Positions 10,249 through 20,790 of a stretch of 64,000 nucleotides of DNA are shown here, piece after piece. Under the pieces are notes generated by a model. The model saw nothing but the letters and a program-made list of their open reading frames with translations. It was not told the DNA's origin and did not search any database. Each line of letters starts with the position of its first letter. The stretch's first letter is position 1. Origin of the DNA: Nemertoderma westbladi (lineage: Eukaryota > Xenacoelomorpha > Nemertodermatida > Nemertodermatidae); contig JAUCBJ010008288.1 of assembly GCA_032718475.1 (NCBI GenBank), positions 20,883-84,882 of the forward strand. Reading direction: 5' to 3'. The position numbers were made by a program, and so were the translations under genes.

Positions 10249-12196
10249 TTTTTTTTTTACTCAAAAGCCTCCATATATTATAATATTAACAAACAATAAT
10301 TCGAATATAAAAACGCACCAAAACAAGTACAAATATAACCCACCACCAGCTTATTCAAACTGTTACCTAGCAACAATACAAACAATACAAATTGGTTCAG
10401 TACCCATCACCAGTCTGCCACTCTGCCACTGCCAGTACCCAACAAACCCGCCAGACCTCTAACATCTAAGCCGTCCCGGGGTCCGAGTCCGCGTTCGCCC
10501 ACACAATGGACGCGTCCGCCACCGCTGCCCGCGCCGGTCTCCTAGCGGCCGACCGAAACCCACGGAGGCACATCAGGGACGACCGGAGTAAGGCGAAATT
10601 GATGCGTCGCCGCACCCACGCTACCGACTCCGGGTAGGGAACCTGTCGTTTCTCCGACAGCCTCAACGCCAGCCGCTTGACAAACTGCTTCGCAGCCGGC
10701 GCCATGCCCCCGAAAGCGGAAAATATGAGGGGGGTGAAGGTTGAGTGCTCAACCTCACGGATCCACTCCTCGTATCTCCGGATCTTCCTCGCCTCGTGAT
10801 GGAGGTGGGCGGCGTCCAGCGACATCGCTGCGTTGGTGTCCGCCAGCGGGTTGAACACCGACACGTCGATAAACATCTTCTGGAAGCGGTTGCCCCAGAA
10901 TCCGCTTACCGACACGTCGAGTCTCGCCTGCTGGTCCATCGAGGTGGACCGGAGAGTGAAGGACTCCCCCGTCAGCGGCTGGAGCATTGGCTCGACAGCC
11001 ACGTTGTGGGCCACCTCAGTCAGGGAGTCGGCGACGAAATCGCGGATCTCATTGTGTCTAATTGAGGGGAACCCCCCAGTGGGACACGACAGAACGTGGG
11101 AAGGAGAAAATCGAGACCCACAGACACAACGAGAGGGAAGATTTCTTGGCGACCAACCGTACCAGAGACAAACTGCGTCACGGAACTCTTCCTTGGACAG
11201 GTGAGTGTTGTGCAACGTTAAGGGTTTGGTATTTAGCCAGACAGACGCACCTTTCTCAGTAGTTAGTCCGCACAAATTGTGCATTTCACTACTTAATTTG
11301 TCATAAACCTCCTCCTTTTTAGCTTTCGCTACAACAGAGGAGGAGGCTGCAACTAACTTCGCTACGTGCGTCTGCTCTTCCCTAACTGCCACCATTGACT
11401 CGCCCTCCATGGAGATGAACGGGTCGCAGATCCTCCGGGAGTTCTCATATTGGGGTCGTAGATCCTCGGGAACGGGGATCCCCAGCCCCCCATCCCGAAC
11501 CAGTAGCGACAGCAACTCGCGTTCCGTCGCCGATACTGCCGGCCGGTCAATGATCCGGCAGAGGCACTGTTCCACGGCCTCCTCCAACTTCCCAAAAGAA
11601 TCCGTGGCCCCCGGGACGATGCGCGCCAAGAACTGCCACCAGCAGGAGAGACCGAAGGCGAGGCCGGCGTACGCGCAGTGCGGGTCGACTGCGGCGATGG
11701 TGGCGAGGCGATCCACATCGGCGGCGAACTCCTTCACCTTCCGCTCGGTGTACTTGCGCTGGAACTCCTCGGTCCCGATTACTCCGCCGAGGAGTTTGTT
11801 CCCCACCGAGTCGATGGCAACGCCGGTGTCCGCGAAAATCTCCTTCGCCTCCTCCAACTTCTCCGGCTTGACGGTGAGGCAGCACTTAGTCGGGTAGTAC
11901 CCGTAGAGAGGCCCCCTCACTGAGACCACGTCCCAGAAATTCCGGAGTTCCTTGAGTTTCCCCACGGCATTCCCGTCGTCCGCATACCACTTCTGAACGA
12001 CAGTACAGGCGCGCATAAGCTCGGCGAGTAACGGGATGAGACCGACGCCAAACATCGGCATCGCCACCGGGTCGCCCTGCATCGAGCCCTCCTCCGAGAA
12101 CATCGTCTCGCCCCCCACGAACAAACACGACGGCTGGTCATAGCAATTCACTACGATGGTGTGAAGCGCGGGGCAGACCAGCTGGATGTTTTGCCC
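10249..12196 (-). mobile_element. 5'-truncated R2-type (RLE-bearing) non-LTR retrotransposon
   Basis: The element reads on the minus strand. Its 3' end is marked by about ten T residues on the plus strand (10249-10258), meaning an A-tail on the element strand. Its 5' end is lost within the RT. Both flanks are the 49-bp minisatellite, with TCTCTCTCTCCC on each side. That is consistent with a target duplication of about 12 bp, although the repetitive target makes its length ambiguous. About 200 bp of 3' untranslated sequence (10259-10465) separates the stop codon from the tail. Confidence 0.8.
10466..12190 (-). CDS. C-terminal RT plus restriction-like endonuclease of the R2-type element (truncated)
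   Basis: The open frame runs 588 codons, but the first ~12 come from the minisatellite. Element coding starts mid-RT. SEEGSMQGDPVAMPMFG corresponds to RT motif B and WYADDGNAVG is the catalytic YADD, while motif A and everything upstream are missing. Toward the C-terminus come a CxC...H...C knuckle (CVCGSRFSPSHVLSC), RHNEIRD, and the RLDVSV...FIDVSVF pair. This is the order seen in R2-group restriction-like endonucleases (PD-(D/E)XK type). The frame is uninterrupted from RT to stop, so the truncated copy looks recent. GC content and codon use differ clearly from the AT-rich surroundings. It cannot retrotranspose without the missing N-terminus. Confidence 0.8.
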   Translation of the reverse strand, partial: NIQLVCPALHTIVVNCYDQPSCLFVGGETMFSEEGSMQGDPVAMPMFGVGLIPLLAELMRACTVVQKWYADDGNAVGKLKELRNFWDVVSVRGPLYGYYPTKCCLTVKPEKLEEAKEIFADTGVAIDSVGNKLLGGVIGTEEFQRKYTERKVKEFAADVDRLATIAAVDPHCAYAGLAFGLSCWWQFLARIVPGATDSFGKLEEAVEQCLCRIIDRPAVSATERELLSLLVRDGGLGIPVPEDLRPQYENSRRICDPFISMEGESMVAVREEQTHVAKLVAASSSVVAKAKKEEVYDKLSSEMHNLCGLTTEKGASVWLNTKPLTLHNTHLSKEEFRDAVCLWYGWSPRNLPSRCVCGSRFSPSHVLSCPTGGFPSIRHNEIRDFVADSLTEVAHNVAVEPMLQPLTGESFTLRSTSMDQQARLDVSVSGFWGNRFQKMFIDVSVFNPLADTNAAMSLDAAHLHHEARKIRRYEEWIREVEHSTFTPLIFSAFGGMAPAAKQFVKRLALRLSEKRQVPYPESVAWVRRRINFALLRSSLMCLRGFRSAARRPARAAVADASIVWANADSDPGTA

Positions 12197-14122
12197 TGTC
12201 TCTCTCTCCCCGTAACAGTAACAGAGCCCCACTACTACTAACCTCGTTCTCTCTCTCCCTGTACCAGTAACAGAGCCCCACTACTACTAACCTCGTTCTC
12301 TATCTCCCTGTACTGGTAACAGAGCCCCACTACTACGAACATCGTTCTCTCCCTCCCCGTACTGGTAACAGAGCCCCACTACTACTAACCTCATTATCTC
12401 CCTCCCCGTACCGGTAACAGAGCCCCACTACTACTAACCTCGTTCTCTATCTCCCTGTACCGGTAACAGAGCCCCACTACTACTAACCTCGTTCTCTATC
12501 TCCCTGTACCGGTAACAGAGCCCCACTACTACCAACCTCTTTCTTTCTCTCCCCGTACCGGTAACAGAGCCTCCCTACTACTAACCCCGTTCTCTCTCTC
12601 CCCATACCGGTAACAGAGCCCCACTACTACCAAACTCGTTCTCTCTCTCCCCGTACCGGTAACAGAGCCCCACTATTACTAACCTCATTCTCTCTCTCCC
12701 CATACCGGTAACAGAGCCCCACTACTACTAACCTCGTTCTCTCTCTCCCCATACCAGTAACAGAGCCCCACTACTACTAACCTCGTTCTCTCTCCCCCCG
12801 TACCAGTAACAGAGCCCCACTACTACTAACCTCGTTCTCTCTCTCCCCATACCAGTAACAGAGCCCCACTACTACTAACCTCGTTCTCTCTCTCCCTGTA
12901 CCGGTAACAGAGCCCCACTACTACCAAACTCGTTCTCTCTCTCCCTGTACTGGTAACAGAGCCCCACTACTACTAACCTCGATCTCTCTCTCCCCATACC
13001 AGTAACAGAGCCCCACTACAACTAACCTCGTTCTCTCTCTCCCCGTACCAGTAACAGAGCCCCACTACTACTAACCTCATTCTCTTTCTCCCCATACCAG
13101 TAACAGAGCCCCACTACTACTAACCTCGTTCTCTCTCTCCCCATACCAGTAACAGAGCTCCATTACTACTAACCTCATTCTCTCCCTCCCCGTACTGGTA
13201 ACAGAGCCCCACTACTACTAACCTCATTATCTCCCTCCCCTTACTGGTAATAGAGCCCCACTACTACTAACCTCGTTCTCTATCTCCCTGTACCGGTAAC
13301 AGAGCCCCACTACTACTAACCTCATTCTCAATCTCCCTGTACCGGTAACAGAGCTCCACTACTACCAACCTCTTTCTTTCTCTCCCTGTACCGGTAACAG
13401 AGCCCCACTACTACTAACCCCGTTCTCTCTCTCCCCATACCGGTAACAGAGCCCCACTACTACTAACCTCGTTCTCTCTCTCCCTGTACCGGTAACAGAG
13501 CCCCACTACTACCAAACTCGTTCTCTCTCTCCCCGTACCGGTAACAGAGCCCCACTATTACTAACCTCATTCTCTCTCTCCCTGTACCGGTAACAGAGCC
13601 CCACTACTACCAAACTCGTTCTCTCTCTCACCGTACCGGTAACAGAGCCCCACTACTACTAACCTCGATCTCTCTCTCCCCATACCAGTAACAGAGCCCC
13701 ACTACAACTAACCTCATTCTCTCTCTCCCCATACCAGTAACAGAGCCCCACTACTACTAACCTCATTCTCTCTCTCCCCATACCAGTAACATAGCCCCAC
13801 TACTACCAACCTCTTTCTCTCTCCCCCCAAACCGGTAACAGAGCCCCACTACTACTAACCTCGTTCTCTCCCTCCCCGTACTGGTAACCGAGCCCCACTA
13901 CTACTAACCTTGTTCTCTCTCTCCCCATACTGGTAACATCGCCCCACTATTACTAACCACATTATCTCTCTCCCCATACCGGTAACAGAGCCCCACTACT
14001 ACTAACCTCGTTCTCTCTCTCCCCGTACCGGTAACAGAGCTCCACTACTACTAACCTCGTTCTCTCTCTCCCCATACCTCATTATCTCCCTCCCCGTACT
14101 GGTAACAGAGCCCCACTACTAC
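12197..14122. repeat. 49-bp minisatellite, block B
   Basis: About thirty-nine copies of the same 49-bp unit as block A. Local higher-order repetition of several neighbouring variants suggests expansion by unequal exchange. The block ends at the BEL element's LTR (14123). Confidence 0.95.
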
Positions 14123-14524
14123 TGTCCCGAAATAACATAGGGTAGTTGCGATTTCCAGACTTAAAATAAACGCGATGGTTTGTTGTTACCGCGTATGTGT
14201 TTGATAGCATTTGGGAGAGCGTTTTATAATAAGGGGTTAAGTAAAGATACTTCCTGATTCATTTATTCAACTAAGGGTATAGTATACATACATGTTTAGG
14301 CCTATTTACTGACACCATGACAGACATACACAGCAGAAATCAACGTAGTCATAATCAAGTTAAAAATAATAATAATAACATAAACCGGTACCCACTTCAT
14401 ATCAGAATGACTGTAATTGGATAATTACTTACGTCATACTAAAAATAACTTAAAAGAAGAGCAAGATTCAAAAACAAACGCTTTCTTATATAACAAAATA
14501 CATAATGAAATAATATTTTGTACA
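14123..14524 (-). repeat. BEL 3' LTR
   Basis: 402 bp, identical in length to 20278-20679. In element sense it is preceded by a GGCGGGAA purine tract (14525-14532), a plausible polypurine tract. Confidence 0.9.
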
Positions 14525-14676
14525 TTCCCGCCAGCCAAGGAATAAACTAAGTAAATATGTCCTAATAAGAAAATAACACATACAGAAAATAACTCAAATT
14601 GCATAAACATATACTAATAAACTTTGAAACATAGCACAATATATCAACTAAAATAGTTTACATAGAAAAGATAAAT

Positions 14677-16174
14677 CTATATCTCTGAGACTGATGAATC
14701 GCTATTCGAAACATCCTCGTAATATTCTTTCAGTTTCTCACGGGATCGTATTGCGGCTACATGATGGGGTTTTGTAGTGTTAACTTGCGGTGAACGAATT
14801 GGTGGGACAATTGGGACATCCGATAGATCCACTAATGGTGAAACGGGACACTCTAGAGGGTACAAGAGTTTGATAGGGCGTTTAGAGAGTCCAGTTTGGG
14901 TCTTTACGGATACAGAACGTATCCATCCGTCTTTACTAGGAAAGAGTTCAATGGCCTTGCCGAGAGGCCATTGCATAAGGGGTCTACGGGAACCAACTAG
15001 GACGATATCTCCTACTTTTGGGATATGTTTGGGTTCAGAAGAATTCCATCGATGGAACTCTCGTAAAGAAGTTAAATACTCATCTTTCCAACGTGACCAG
15101 CAATCAGAAATAAGTGTGATAACACGCTGATGACGTTTAGTAAGGGATCGTCTCTCACCATAAGAAGGATCTTTATTAAAAACCTTATCGATGAGGGGTA
15201 AAGGTAACCCAGTTAGATGACGACCATATAGGAGTTGAGAAGGTGTCAGGGGTAAGGGCTCGTCCCTATCCGCAGTAACGTAAGTAAGGGGTCTGTCATT
15301 CATGTAAGCTTCAACTTCGTAGGCTACAGTAACCAACTCTTGATAAGTAATATAAGCTCGACCTAACACTTTCTTTAGTACAATCTTAGAAATACCGATC
15401 AACCGTTCCCAGAATCCTCCCATCCAAGGTGAGGCAACTGGAATAAAAGTCCAAATCATACGTCGTGATAATAAATAATTTTGAACAGTTGCTGTATAAT
15501 GTACAGTCTTTAGATCTAAATCAGCTGAAATAAAGGCGGATTGGTTGTCGCTTAGCAACCGAGACGGACAACCAGAACGAGCGGTAAAACGTCGTAATGC
15601 GAACAAGAATGATTCAGTAGAATTACCTGGCACTACTTCTAATCGTACAGCTCTAACAGTAGCGCAAGTAAACAAAGCTATGTAGGCTTTGGTGCGATCT
15701 CTGAGTAATATATGACCAGTGTAGTATAAGCCAGTAGTTTCGAATGGAACGGAACCTGAAACCCGAAACTCAGGAAGTGGTGGAGGTGGCGGTACTGGAT
15801 AAGGTCGACCAATGACACGATTACAAGTCGCACACGGACGAATAATAGAACGAACTCTGTCTTATCTGTGGAATCCACCAACGCTGGCATAACTGAACGA
15901 TGGTGTCAGACAGACCGCAATGGAAATTAAACTTATGAGTGGATAATATAATCAGTTCAGTGAAAATATGTTTGCTTGGAAGTATCGCGGGGAACTTAGT
16001 TTGCCAAGGAATATTAGAATGTTCAATACGACCTCTAGAACGTAGAATATTGTCGTCATCTAGGAATAACCATAACTGACGCTCTAACGGAGGTATTTTA
16101 CCTTTCTCAGTACTAGAATAATTAAGAGATAGTAAATAATTGCTCTCTTTACTAAATATATTGCTTTGTACGCG
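14677..16174 (-). pseudogene. BEL integrase (frameshifted; first catalytic Asp replaced)
   Basis: The segment continues the pol frame past a TGA at 16175-16177. It encodes the pre-integrase region and an HHCC-type zinc-binding domain (HKFNFHCG ... CATC). The frame shifts by one base near 15855, inside that domain. The integrase core follows: LLSDNQSAF with the second Asp and WMGGFWERLIG with the Glu. Where BEL integrases normally read G-x-D-Y/F, the sequence is GLYYTG, so the first catalytic Asp is Tyr (codon 15724-15726). The C-terminal domain (VGDIVLVGS, WPLGKAIELF) is present. With these lesions the enzyme would be inactive. Confidence 0.85.
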
Positions 16175-18931
16175 TCACAATAGGAATATCTCTGCTAATA
16201 CGATATCGTTTACTGTAAGTGGACTAGAAAGAACTTTCCCTCCTCCGACCGGCGCAATTGTGGGATATACAAGTTTGTGATTGTTATTAGTAACACTATC
16301 CTTTAGGCGGTGAACAAAACGCAATACCAATGCAGTAACACGTAAGAGTTTATTATAGTCACTATAATCTGATATGTTGATGACGTCATCAACATCAGAA
16401 CCTGTTTCATCCAATGTAGGTAAAGAGCTAACTGTGGTATCCATAGCAACCGTTTCTTCCTTGAAAACAATTTTTTGAATTGGCCAATCAGAAACGCACA
16501 TCAACCAGACCGGCCCACAAGTCCAAAAATCGGAGGACAATAATTTGATAGCAGTAATACCTCTAGTTAGCATGTCTGCCGGATTGTCCTTAGTTGGTAC
16601 ATAGCGAAATATTGCATTAGGACATAGTTGGTGAACTTCATCCACACGATTCTTTACATAGACGTTATTAACACAACCATTCATTGTCCAGTGTAGAGCT
16701 ATTTCACTATCTGACCATAAAAAGATATTGGCTGGAATGAATTGGAAACTAAATACCTGTGTAATGTACACCAAAAGTCTTGCGCCAATGGATAATGCAG
16801 TGAGTTCGAGTTTGGGAAGGGAAGGGGCTTTACACTTAACGGGGACAACTTTAGCTCTAGCTATGACTAAGTCAGAGTTTTGGTTGTTCACACAATAAAC
16901 AACTGCACCATATGCCGTTTTAGAGGCATCGCAAAAACAATGTAAACATGCTCCATTACTTAAAGTCAATTGACGTTTGACTGAAAATGATGAAAGTAAA
17001 TTGATATCAGAAACTTGTTTTGACCACTGTGTTGCAATATCGTCTGGGATAACAATATCCCAACCGATATTTAATTTCCACAATTGTTGAATTAATATAC
17101 GTATACCAATAGTCACAGGTAATAATAAACCTAACGGGTCAAATAATTTACCAGCTGAACTAACAATGCCTCGCTTAGTAAAATAAGCATCGGGTGTTTT
17201 AATTTCGCGGGATGGATAACCCAATTTATCGTTTTCGATAAACCATTTCATGCCTAAAATAGCCGGTTCATTAGTAACTACTTTAGGTCCATCATTATTA
17301 GATTGTATAAGTTCATTTAACTTTGGAGAGTTAGTTATCCATTCCCTTAAAGGGAATCCACCCTGTTGTAATAATTTGCTACTTTGTAAATAATAATCAA
17401 TTAAATCGTTCTTGTTATCTGACATACCATGTAAGTTATCAACATATAAATTACGAATAATTATGTCAGCTATCGGCGAGTCACTTAGTTTCAAATGGTG
17501 TCTAACAGTAGCATTTAATAAAAATTGACTACAAGTAGCACCGAATAAAAGTACTCTAAACCGATATGTAAGTATTGGACTACTTGGATCAAAGGGATCC
17601 TTAGGCCATAAAAATCTTGTTACATCTCGATCAGATGGATCGGGACCTATTTGTAAAAACGCTTTCTCAATATCACTGATAGAACAATATTTGTTCATTC
17701 GAAAGCGTAATAAAGCATCACATAGCATTTGGTTTAGACTAGGACCGGTATGTAAACAATCATTTAAACTTGGAGATTTCGAATTTGCTTTCGAACTACA
17801 ATTGAAAACTATTCTCAATGGAGTAGTTGATGAAGTCGGTTTGATAACACCGTGATGAGGCAAATAATGAAATTTAACATTATTATTATCACCTAGCACA
17901 TTATCGGTAAACCTACGAAAATCGACAAATTCCGCGGGCTCAATAAATTTTCGGTTTAATTGTTCCCTAATAATATTATCATAACAAGATAATAAATCGC
18001 GTGATTTACGTAATTTAGATAATATACTTTGCAAACATTTTGCAGCTAATGAATAATTAATTGGTAAGATTGGGTGATTTGACTTCCATGGTAAACTTGC
18101 CGTGTATTTATATCCGTCGAACTGGATACTATTTTCGAATTCGATTAATGTGGAATCGTTAGAAACGTCCTTGGGTGCGTCGTAACGAATTCCGATTGAA
18201 TCCAGACTCCATAACCTCTCCATACTCGCTGAGAGATCGTCTTCATCTTCGTAAAAAGGTCTCGATGTCCCAATATGAAGAGCTGTAACAACTGATGTAA
18301 TGCACTCTTTATCCTCGGATTGGGTTGAGTCAATTTGGCCCAATATTACATCCCCTAAATTAGATCGAAGTAAAGACACGCCCTCTTCTATGGAAGGAAT
18401 GTTTATGAAATTAAAACATTGGTCAACTCCTAAAACTAATCCAAGATCGGGTACGTTATCACCGCGAATTGGATCAGCTAAGTTAACGCCGCGAAGTATT
18501 AAGTGGTCGATGAGATCCGATCGTCCTGGCGTCGCTAAACGCATTGGTAGCGAGTCTACCACTGCTGCAGAAACTTCGATCAATCCGTCTGATGTAACCA
18601 CTGAAAATTTAGTAATATCATAAGGATCCATTTCGCCACAATGTGTAAAACTATTGATAGCTAAGTATGTGCGAGATATTATGGTTAAACCCAATAACTC
18701 GACGATACTCCGTAATATAAAAGTTCGTTGTGATCCTGGATCTAATAACGTCCGAACGTTATAGGTTCGAGATCCATGATTATAGTATTCAATAGGCATT
18801 ATGGCCGTTGGTAACAGTGAGGAATGTTCAGTGCAAACTGAACTAGAAACAGATGGATTCGTTTTTTTCTTTGGTAACCGATCTGATGAAGAACTACTGG
18901 AATAATGTGCGTGTAAAACCGAGCGGTGCAA
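16175..18931 (-). CDS. BEL pol: protease, reverse transcriptase, RNase H
   Basis: 918 open codons. The retropepsin motif is LLDPGSQRTFI near residue 62. The RT follows, with PLRIVFNCSSK, ISDIEKAFLQI (catalytic Asp), LLFGATCSQFLL and YVDN in the active-site position. RNase H shows CFCDASKTAYGAV, LPKLELTAL, LWSDSEIALHW and DNPADMLTRG. This is the canonical BEL/Pao order. The upstream gag frame is the same frame, separated by a single TGA at 18965-18967, and a second TGA ends the ORF at 16175. The recorded start is a TTG just after that upstream stop, so it is not a true initiation site. Confidence 0.88.
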   Translation of the reverse strand: MHRSVLHAHYSSSSSSDRLPKKKTNPSVSSSVCTEHSSLLPTAIMPIEYYNHGSRTYNVRTLLDPGSQRTFILRSIVELLGLTIISRTYLAINSFTHCGEMDPYDITKFSVVTSDGLIEVSAAVVDSLPMRLATPGRSDLIDHLILRGVNLADPIRGDNVPDLGLVLGVDQCFNFINIPSIEEGVSLLRSNLGDVILGQIDSTQSEDKECITSVVTALHIGTSRPFYEDEDDLSASMERLWSLDSIGIRYDAPKDVSNDSTLIEFENSIQFDGYKYTASLPWKSNHPILPINYSLAAKCLQSILSKLRKSRDLLSCYDNIIREQLNRKFIEPAEFVDFRRFTDNVLGDNNNVKFHYLPHHGVIKPTSSTTPLRIVFNCSSKANSKSPSLNDCLHTGPSLNQMLCDALLRFRMNKYCSISDIEKAFLQIGPDPSDRDVTRFLWPKDPFDPSSPILTYRFRVLLFGATCSQFLLNATVRHHLKLSDSPIADIIIRNLYVDNLHGMSDNKNDLIDYYLQSSKLLQQGGFPLREWITNSPKLNELIQSNNDGPKVVTNEPAILGMKWFIENDKLGYPSREIKTPDAYFTKRGIVSSAGKLFDPLGLLLPVTIGIRILIQQLWKLNIGWDIVIPDDIATQWSKQVSDINLLSSFSVKRQLTLSNGACLHCFCDASKTAYGAVVYCVNNQNSDLVIARAKVVPVKCKAPSLPKLELTALSIGARLLVYITQVFSFQFIPANIFLWSDSEIALHWTMNGCVNNVYVKNRVDEVHQLCPNAIFRYVPTKDNPADMLTRGITAIKLLSSDFWTCGPVWLMCVSDWPIQKIVFKEETVAMDTTVSSLPTLDETGSDVDDVINISDYSDYNKLLRVTALVLRFVHRLKDSVTNNNHKLVYPTIAPVGGGKVLSSPLTVNDIVLAEIFLL

Positions 18932-18964
18932 TCCTCCGCAAACGTAACACCGACTAGGTCTTGG

Positions 18965-20191
18965 TCATTCGTTCGTAGAATGGCCAGACTGTAAACAGTT
19001 TGCGCATAGATTCAATTCATCAGTGCGAGACTTCCGTTCGTCACTAGTTTTATAACGATTGCAATAACGGACACTGTGATCGCTATTGCAGAAATAACAA
19101 CGGATTTTGTATCTCAGTTTTGGTTTTGTAGAATTCATTACACTCGAACCAAATGAACCGACCGAGCCGCCATGTGGAGACGATTCCAAATGACTACCGA
19201 AGTCGTTGTGTTTCTTTGAAGTATTATTTGGTTTACCTTTATTGAAGCTGGAAAGGTCCGTATCAAAGGCTGATAATTGTTCAATTTCCTCTTGAAGCGC
19301 TTTCCGAAGGTCTTCAATATTCCAATAAGTTGTTCGTGCAGCGCGATTTATATTGTCACGAATCTTGGTAGGGAGTTTTCGGAGGAGGATTTCAGCGAAC
19401 ACGTATCCGGCTTCTTCCACATTTCCTCCTAAATTTCGAATTCCTCTTAGTTGGGCTTCATATGTCGCTCGGAACGTGGCTAAATCACGAGCCATAGGCT
19501 TCGGCTCATCGATGTCGATAATTATATGTAAACGAGCCCGGAGGATTAATTGAGGTTTACCAAAGGTTTCTCGGAGTAACTCAATGGCTTCCTCGTAATC
19601 TTCGTTGGTTCGCTGGAAGTTTGCTACGAGTTTGGCAGCGTTTCCCGAAAGTTGCCCTTCTAAATACGAGAACTTCGCAGCCCCAGCGATCTCTGTTCGT
19701 GAGTGAACAGTGTCATTGAAACGATCCCAAAAATTTGGCCAATCGACTGGATTCCCTGAGAATGACGGCAGCTTCAACACGGGAAGTTTCTGCGGTTTCA
19801 TCCCGATACCGATATGGGATTCCACGTTTGGTGGGTGAACGTTACTACCCGGTAGCGACTCGGCGCGACCCTTCTCGTCTACAAACTGTTCAGCTCGTCG
19901 AATAGCCGAATAGATACTTACTAGATCTTCTTTGGAAGACGTATCAATCTCGGTAATTATACCGTCCTCGTCATTGGGATCCAATACCTGTTGAATTCTT
20001 TCACTCAAATCCGCCAACCTCGTCCTTTGTCTCGCCGTTCCAGCAATGACGTCACGTATAGAGTCAATGTCTGGAACAGCTACCAACTCTCCCGACGTTC
20101 CGAACATCAGTCCATTTAGTTGGTCGAGTAAACGAGTAACTACGGATCGATGACCACGACGTTGATTTTTAAGAAATATTAAATCTTCCAT
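18965..20191 (-). CDS. BEL gag (capsid-like plus zinc knuckles)
   Basis: 408 codons from an ATG. Residues from about 135 match the BEL gag-type domain with KLPSFSGNPVDWPNFWDRF, LEGQLSGNAAKLV and YEEAIELLRETFG. The C-terminus has a CYFCNSDHSVRYC knuckle and starts a second one, CANCLQSGH. The TGA at 18965 falls where the last Cys of that second knuckle is expected. The same frame then continues into a CYVCGG motif and pol. Gag-pol was therefore presumably one continuous frame, broken here by a nonsense change. The protein would form the element's intracellular particle. Confidence 0.88.
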   Translation of the reverse strand: MEDLIFLKNQRRGHRSVVTRLLDQLNGLMFGTSGELVAVPDIDSIRDVIAGTARQRTRLADLSERIQQVLDPNDEDGIITEIDTSSKEDLVSIYSAIRRAEQFVDEKGRAESLPGSNVHPPNVESHIGIGMKPQKLPVLKLPSFSGNPVDWPNFWDRFNDTVHSRTEIAGAAKFSYLEGQLSGNAAKLVANFQRTNEDYEEAIELLRETFGKPQLILRARLHIIIDIDEPKPMARDLATFRATYEAQLRGIRNLGGNVEEAGYVFAEILLRKLPTKIRDNINRAARTTYWNIEDLRKALQEEIEQLSAFDTDLSSFNKGKPNNTSKKHNDFGSHLESSPHGGSVGSFGSSVMNSTKPKLRYKIRCYFCNSDHSVRYCNRYKTSDERKSRTDELNLCANCLQSGHSTNE

Positions 20192-20255
20192 AGCTGGTTA
20201 ATAGTAGAATACAGTTAGGCCTAATGTGTGTCAGAAAGTTCCGGCTGTCCGGTGA

Positions 20256-20277
20256 TCCCGGGTCACTGCACCAAAAT
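20256..20277 (-). promoter_or_regulatory. BEL tRNA-type primer-binding site
   Basis: In element sense the bases after the 5' LTR read ATTT, then TGGTGCAGTGACCCGGGA. A TGG start is the complement of a tRNA CCA end, so this is a conventional primer-binding site. I did not assign the tRNA. Confidence 0.6.
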
Positions 20278-20679
20278 TGTCCCGAAATAACATAGGGTAG
20301 TTGCGATTTCCAGACTTAAAATAAACGCGATGGTTTGTTGTTACCGCGTATGTGTTTGATAGCATTTGGGAGAGCGTTTTATAATAAGGGGTTAAGTAAA
20401 GATACTTCCTGATTCATTTATTCAACTAAGGGTATAGTATACATACATGTTTAGGCCTATTTACTGACACCATGACAGACATACACAGCAGAAATCAACA
20501 TAGTCATAAGCAAGTTAAAAAGAATAATAATAACATAAACCGGTACCCACTTCATATCAGAATGACTGTAAACGGATAATTACTTACGTCATACTAAAAA
20601 TAACTTAAAAGAAGAGCGAGATTCAAAAACAAACGCTTTCTTATATAACAAAATACATAATGAAATAATATTTTGTACA
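20278..20679 (-). repeat. BEL 5' LTR
   Basis: 402-bp direct copy of 14123-14524. It carries the promoter for the minus-strand element and is followed by actac and the resumed minisatellite. Confidence 0.9.
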
Positions 20680-20790
20680 ACTACTAACCTCGTTCTCTCT
20701 CTCCCCGTACCAGTAACAGAGCCCCACTACTACTAACCTCATTCTCTCTGTCCCCATACCGGTAACAGTGCCCCACTACTACTAACCTCG
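20680..20790. repeat. 49-bp minisatellite, block C
   Basis: About two units of the same minisatellite, showing that the array was continuous before the BEL element inserted. Confidence 0.9.

Larger units (their letters stand above)
14123..20679 (-). mobile_element. BEL/Pao LTR retrotransposon in the minisatellite
   Basis: 6,557-bp element on the minus strand with two 402-bp LTRs of TGT...ACA form. The minisatellite bases actac are duplicated (14118-14122 and 20680-20684), a 5-bp target duplication typical of BEL/Pao. In order the element encodes gag, protease, RT, RNase H and integrase. Its coding region carries two in-frame TGA stops, one frameshift and a changed integrase catalytic residue, so it is not autonomous. 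By eye about six substitutions separate the LTRs, so insertion was fairly recent. Confidence 0.92.
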
